Origin: Sulfuritalea sp.
Lineage (GTDB): Bacteria > Pseudomonadota > Gammaproteobacteria > Burkholderiales > Rhodocyclaceae
NCBI GenBank assembly: GCA_026399445.1
Contig: JAPLRA010000463.1
Coordinates: 1 to 6,440 of the forward strand
Length of the DNA stretch: 6,440 bases
Direction of reading: 5' to 3'
Part shown: piece after piece, positions 5,019 through 6,440 of the stretch
How the letters are laid out: the number at the start of each line of letters is the position of its first letter
Position numbering within the stretch: the first letter of the stretch is position 1
Notes under the pieces: model-generated
What the model was told of the DNA's origin: nothing
What the model saw: only the letters and a program-made list of their open reading frames with translations
The model's database searches: none
Translations under genes and position numbers: made by a program

Positions 5019-6440
5019 ATGACATCGTTCGCCAAAGAAACCCTGCCAATCAGCCTCGAAGAGGAGATGCGTCACTCTTATCTCGATTACGCCATGAGCG
5101 TGATCGTCGGGCGGGCACTGCCGGACGTCCGGGATGGTCTGAAGCCTGTCCATCGTCGCGTGCTGTTCGCCATGCACGAGTTGTCCAATGACTGGAACAA
5201 GGCCTACAAGAAGTCCGCGCGCATCGTGGGTGACGTCATCGGCAAGTACCATCCGCACGGCGACACCGCGGTATACGACACCATCGTGCGCATGGCGCAG
5301 GATTTTTCGCTGCGCTACATGCTGGTCGATGGCCAGGGTAACTTCGGCTCGGTTGACGGCGACAATGCAGCGGCCATGCGTTACACCGAAGTGCGCATGG
5401 CACGCATCGGTCATGAATTGCTGATCGATATCGACAAGGAAACCGTCGATTTCGGCCCCAACTACGACGGCTCCGAACATGAACCGCTGGTACTCCCGGC
5501 GCGCATCCCCAATCTGCTGATCAATGGTTCCGCGGGTATCGCCGTGGGCATGGCGACCAATATTCCGCCACACAACCTTAATGAGGTGGTGGATGCCTGC
5601 CTGCTGCTGCTGGGCAACCCGGCAACCACGATCGACGAACTGATCAATATCATTCCTGCGCCGGATTTCCCCACCGCAGGGCTGATCTACGGTGTTTCCG
5701 GCGTGCGCGATGGCTACCTGACCGGTCGTGGCCGCGTGATCATGCGCGCGCGCACCCACATCGAGGATTTGGCGCGCAGCGGGCGGCAGGCCATCGTGGT
5801 CGACGAATTGCCCTACCAGGTCAACAAGAGGACGCTGCAGGAAAAGATCGCCGAACTGGTGCACGAGAAGAAGATTGAAGGCATCGCCCACATCCAGGAC
5901 GAGTCCGACAAATCCGGCATGCGCCTGGTCATAGAATTGAAGAAGGGCCAGATGCCGGAGGTGGTGCTGAATCACCTCTACAAGCAGACCCAGTTGCAGG
6001 ACACCTTCGGCATGAACATGGTGGCCCTGGTCGATGGTCGTCCGCGCCTGCTCAACCTCAAGGACATGCTGCAGTGTTTCCTTGCCCACCGGCGCGAGGT
6101 CATCACGCGGCGTACGGTATTCGAACTGCGCAAGGCGCGCGAGCGCGGTCACATTCTCGAAGGTCTGGCCGTCGCACTGTCCAACGTCGATGAAATCATC
6201 GTCCTGATCAAGGCGGCACAGACGCCGGCGGAAGCCAAGCGCGGCTTGATGGCACGCACCTGGCGCTCGGCTCTGGTCGAAGGCATGCTGGTCCGCGTAG
6301 CGGCAGAGTCCTCTCGCCCCGACGGTCTGGCTCCGGAGTTCGGTCTTTCGGCACAAGGTTACCTGCTGTCCGATACGCAGGCCCAAGCGATCCTCGAACT
6401 GCGCCTGCAGCGCCTGACCGGACTGGAGCAGGACAAGATC
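5019..6440 (+). CDS. gyrA: DNA gyrase subunit A (partial, 3' end outside window)
   Basis: GyrA is the DNA-cleaving and rejoining subunit of gyrase (A2B2), which introduces negative supercoils using ATP. The first 474 residues are present and the frame runs off the window end without a stop. The N-terminus SLEEEMRHSYLDYAMSVIVG, then RALPDVRDGLKPVHRR, fits the family. The winged-helix cleavage region has KYHPHGDTAVYD and AAAMRYTE with catalytic Tyr122 and Arg121. The tower segment and the start of the coiled-coil arm follow, and near the end QAQAILELRLQRLTGLE is conserved. The segment at about 415-455 (MARTWRSALVEGML onward) is an extension compared with E. coli that I associate with betaproteobacterial GyrA. 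The quinolone region has Thr83 and Asp87. The ATG at 5019-5021 gives the usual N-terminus and E. coli-like numbering; its Shine-Dalgarno is weak. The C-terminal DNA-wrapping domain is not in the window. Confidence 0.98.
   Translation, partial: MTSFAKETLPISLEEEMRHSYLDYAMSVIVGRALPDVRDGLKPVHRRVLFAMHELSNDWNKAYKKSARIVGDVIGKYHPHGDTAVYDTIVRMAQDFSLRYMLVDGQGNFGSVDGDNAAAMRYTEVRMARIGHELLIDIDKETVDFGPNYDGSEHEPLVLPARIPNLLINGSAGIAVGMATNIPPHNLNEVVDACLLLLGNPATTIDELINIIPAPDFPTAGLIYGVSGVRDGYLTGRGRVIMRARTHIEDLARSGRQAIVVDELPYQVNKRTLQEKIAELVHEKKIEGIAHIQDESDKSGMRLVIELKKGQMPEVVLNHLYKQTQLQDTFGMNMVALVDGRPRLLNLKDMLQCFLAHRREVITRRTVFELRKARERGHILEGLAVALSNVDEIIVLIKAAQTPAEAKRGLMARTWRSALVEGMLVRVAAESSRPDGLAPEFGLSAQGYLLSDTQAQAILELRLQRLTGLEQDKI

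Noticed and set aside
5067..5069. Internal ATG of gyrA preceded by GAGGAG as an alternative start
   Set aside because: The purine run touches the ATG with no spacing, and the residues upstream match the normal GyrA N-terminus.
4100..5191. A long + strand open frame opposite the deaminase and running into gyrA
   Set aside because: It is antisense to a gene with clear catalytic motifs and overlaps gyrA out of frame; the product is low-complexity Gly/Gln-rich with no domain.
4962..6386. A 474-codon open frame on the - strand across gyrA
   Set aside because: It is wholly antisense to the unmistakable gyrA coding sequence. Its composition (many His, Gln, Asp and Arg) is typical of an antisense shadow, and it has no recognisable domain.
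1..6440. CRISPR array, riboswitch or additional tRNA
   Set aside because: No regularly spaced repeats of CRISPR size, no riboswitch core I recognise, and no cloverleaf other than the tRNA-like part of tmRNA.

Overview
The window looks like a piece of a betaproteobacterial chromosome, possibly Rhodocyclales-like. That placement is an inference from protein style, from the tmRNA tag ending in NDERFALAA, and from the gyrA / ompA-like / ubiG / gph neighbourhood, which I recall from betaproteobacteria. Most of the window is conserved housekeeping DNA. The left kilobase is the edge of an integrated element abutting the tmRNA gene.

Layout, right to left. gyrA (5019 to the window end, + strand, partial) encodes the N-terminal half of DNA gyrase subunit A. 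Divergently, on the - strand, follow an MTA/SAH deaminase-type amidohydrolase (about 3560-4903), a small periplasmic OmpA-family protein (2819-3487), an intrinsic terminator (2775-2801), the ubiquinone methyltransferase gene ubiG (2047-2754) and a phosphoglycolate phosphatase-type HAD gene, gph (1461-2054), overlapping ubiG by 8 bp. Next comes ssrA (tmRNA, 1049-1409, - strand), which ends in an encoded CCA and is followed by its own terminator (971-1012). Directly downstream, still on the - strand, is a tyrosine recombinase remnant (89-874) with two Arm DNA-binding repeats and no catalytic domain. Bases 1-88 are AT-richer and unidentified.

How the genes relate. UbiG consumes S-adenosylmethionine and releases S-adenosylhomocysteine, a plausible substrate of the nearby deaminase; this link is only suggestive. 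The integrase remnant beside the 3' end of ssrA is the classic arrangement of an island integrated at tmRNA, with three 10-bp-phased TTGGA repeats between them.

I see no clearly new multi-gene system. The points most worth a second look are: a tmRNA whose resume-codon region appears one base short; a gph whose cap domain seems to lack roughly 25 residues in frame; an integrase ORF that looks like a chimera of two Arm-domain genes joined at a shared KWWRFKYRF motif and then cut off; and a G7 homopolymer forming the Shine-Dalgarno of the OmpA-like gene.
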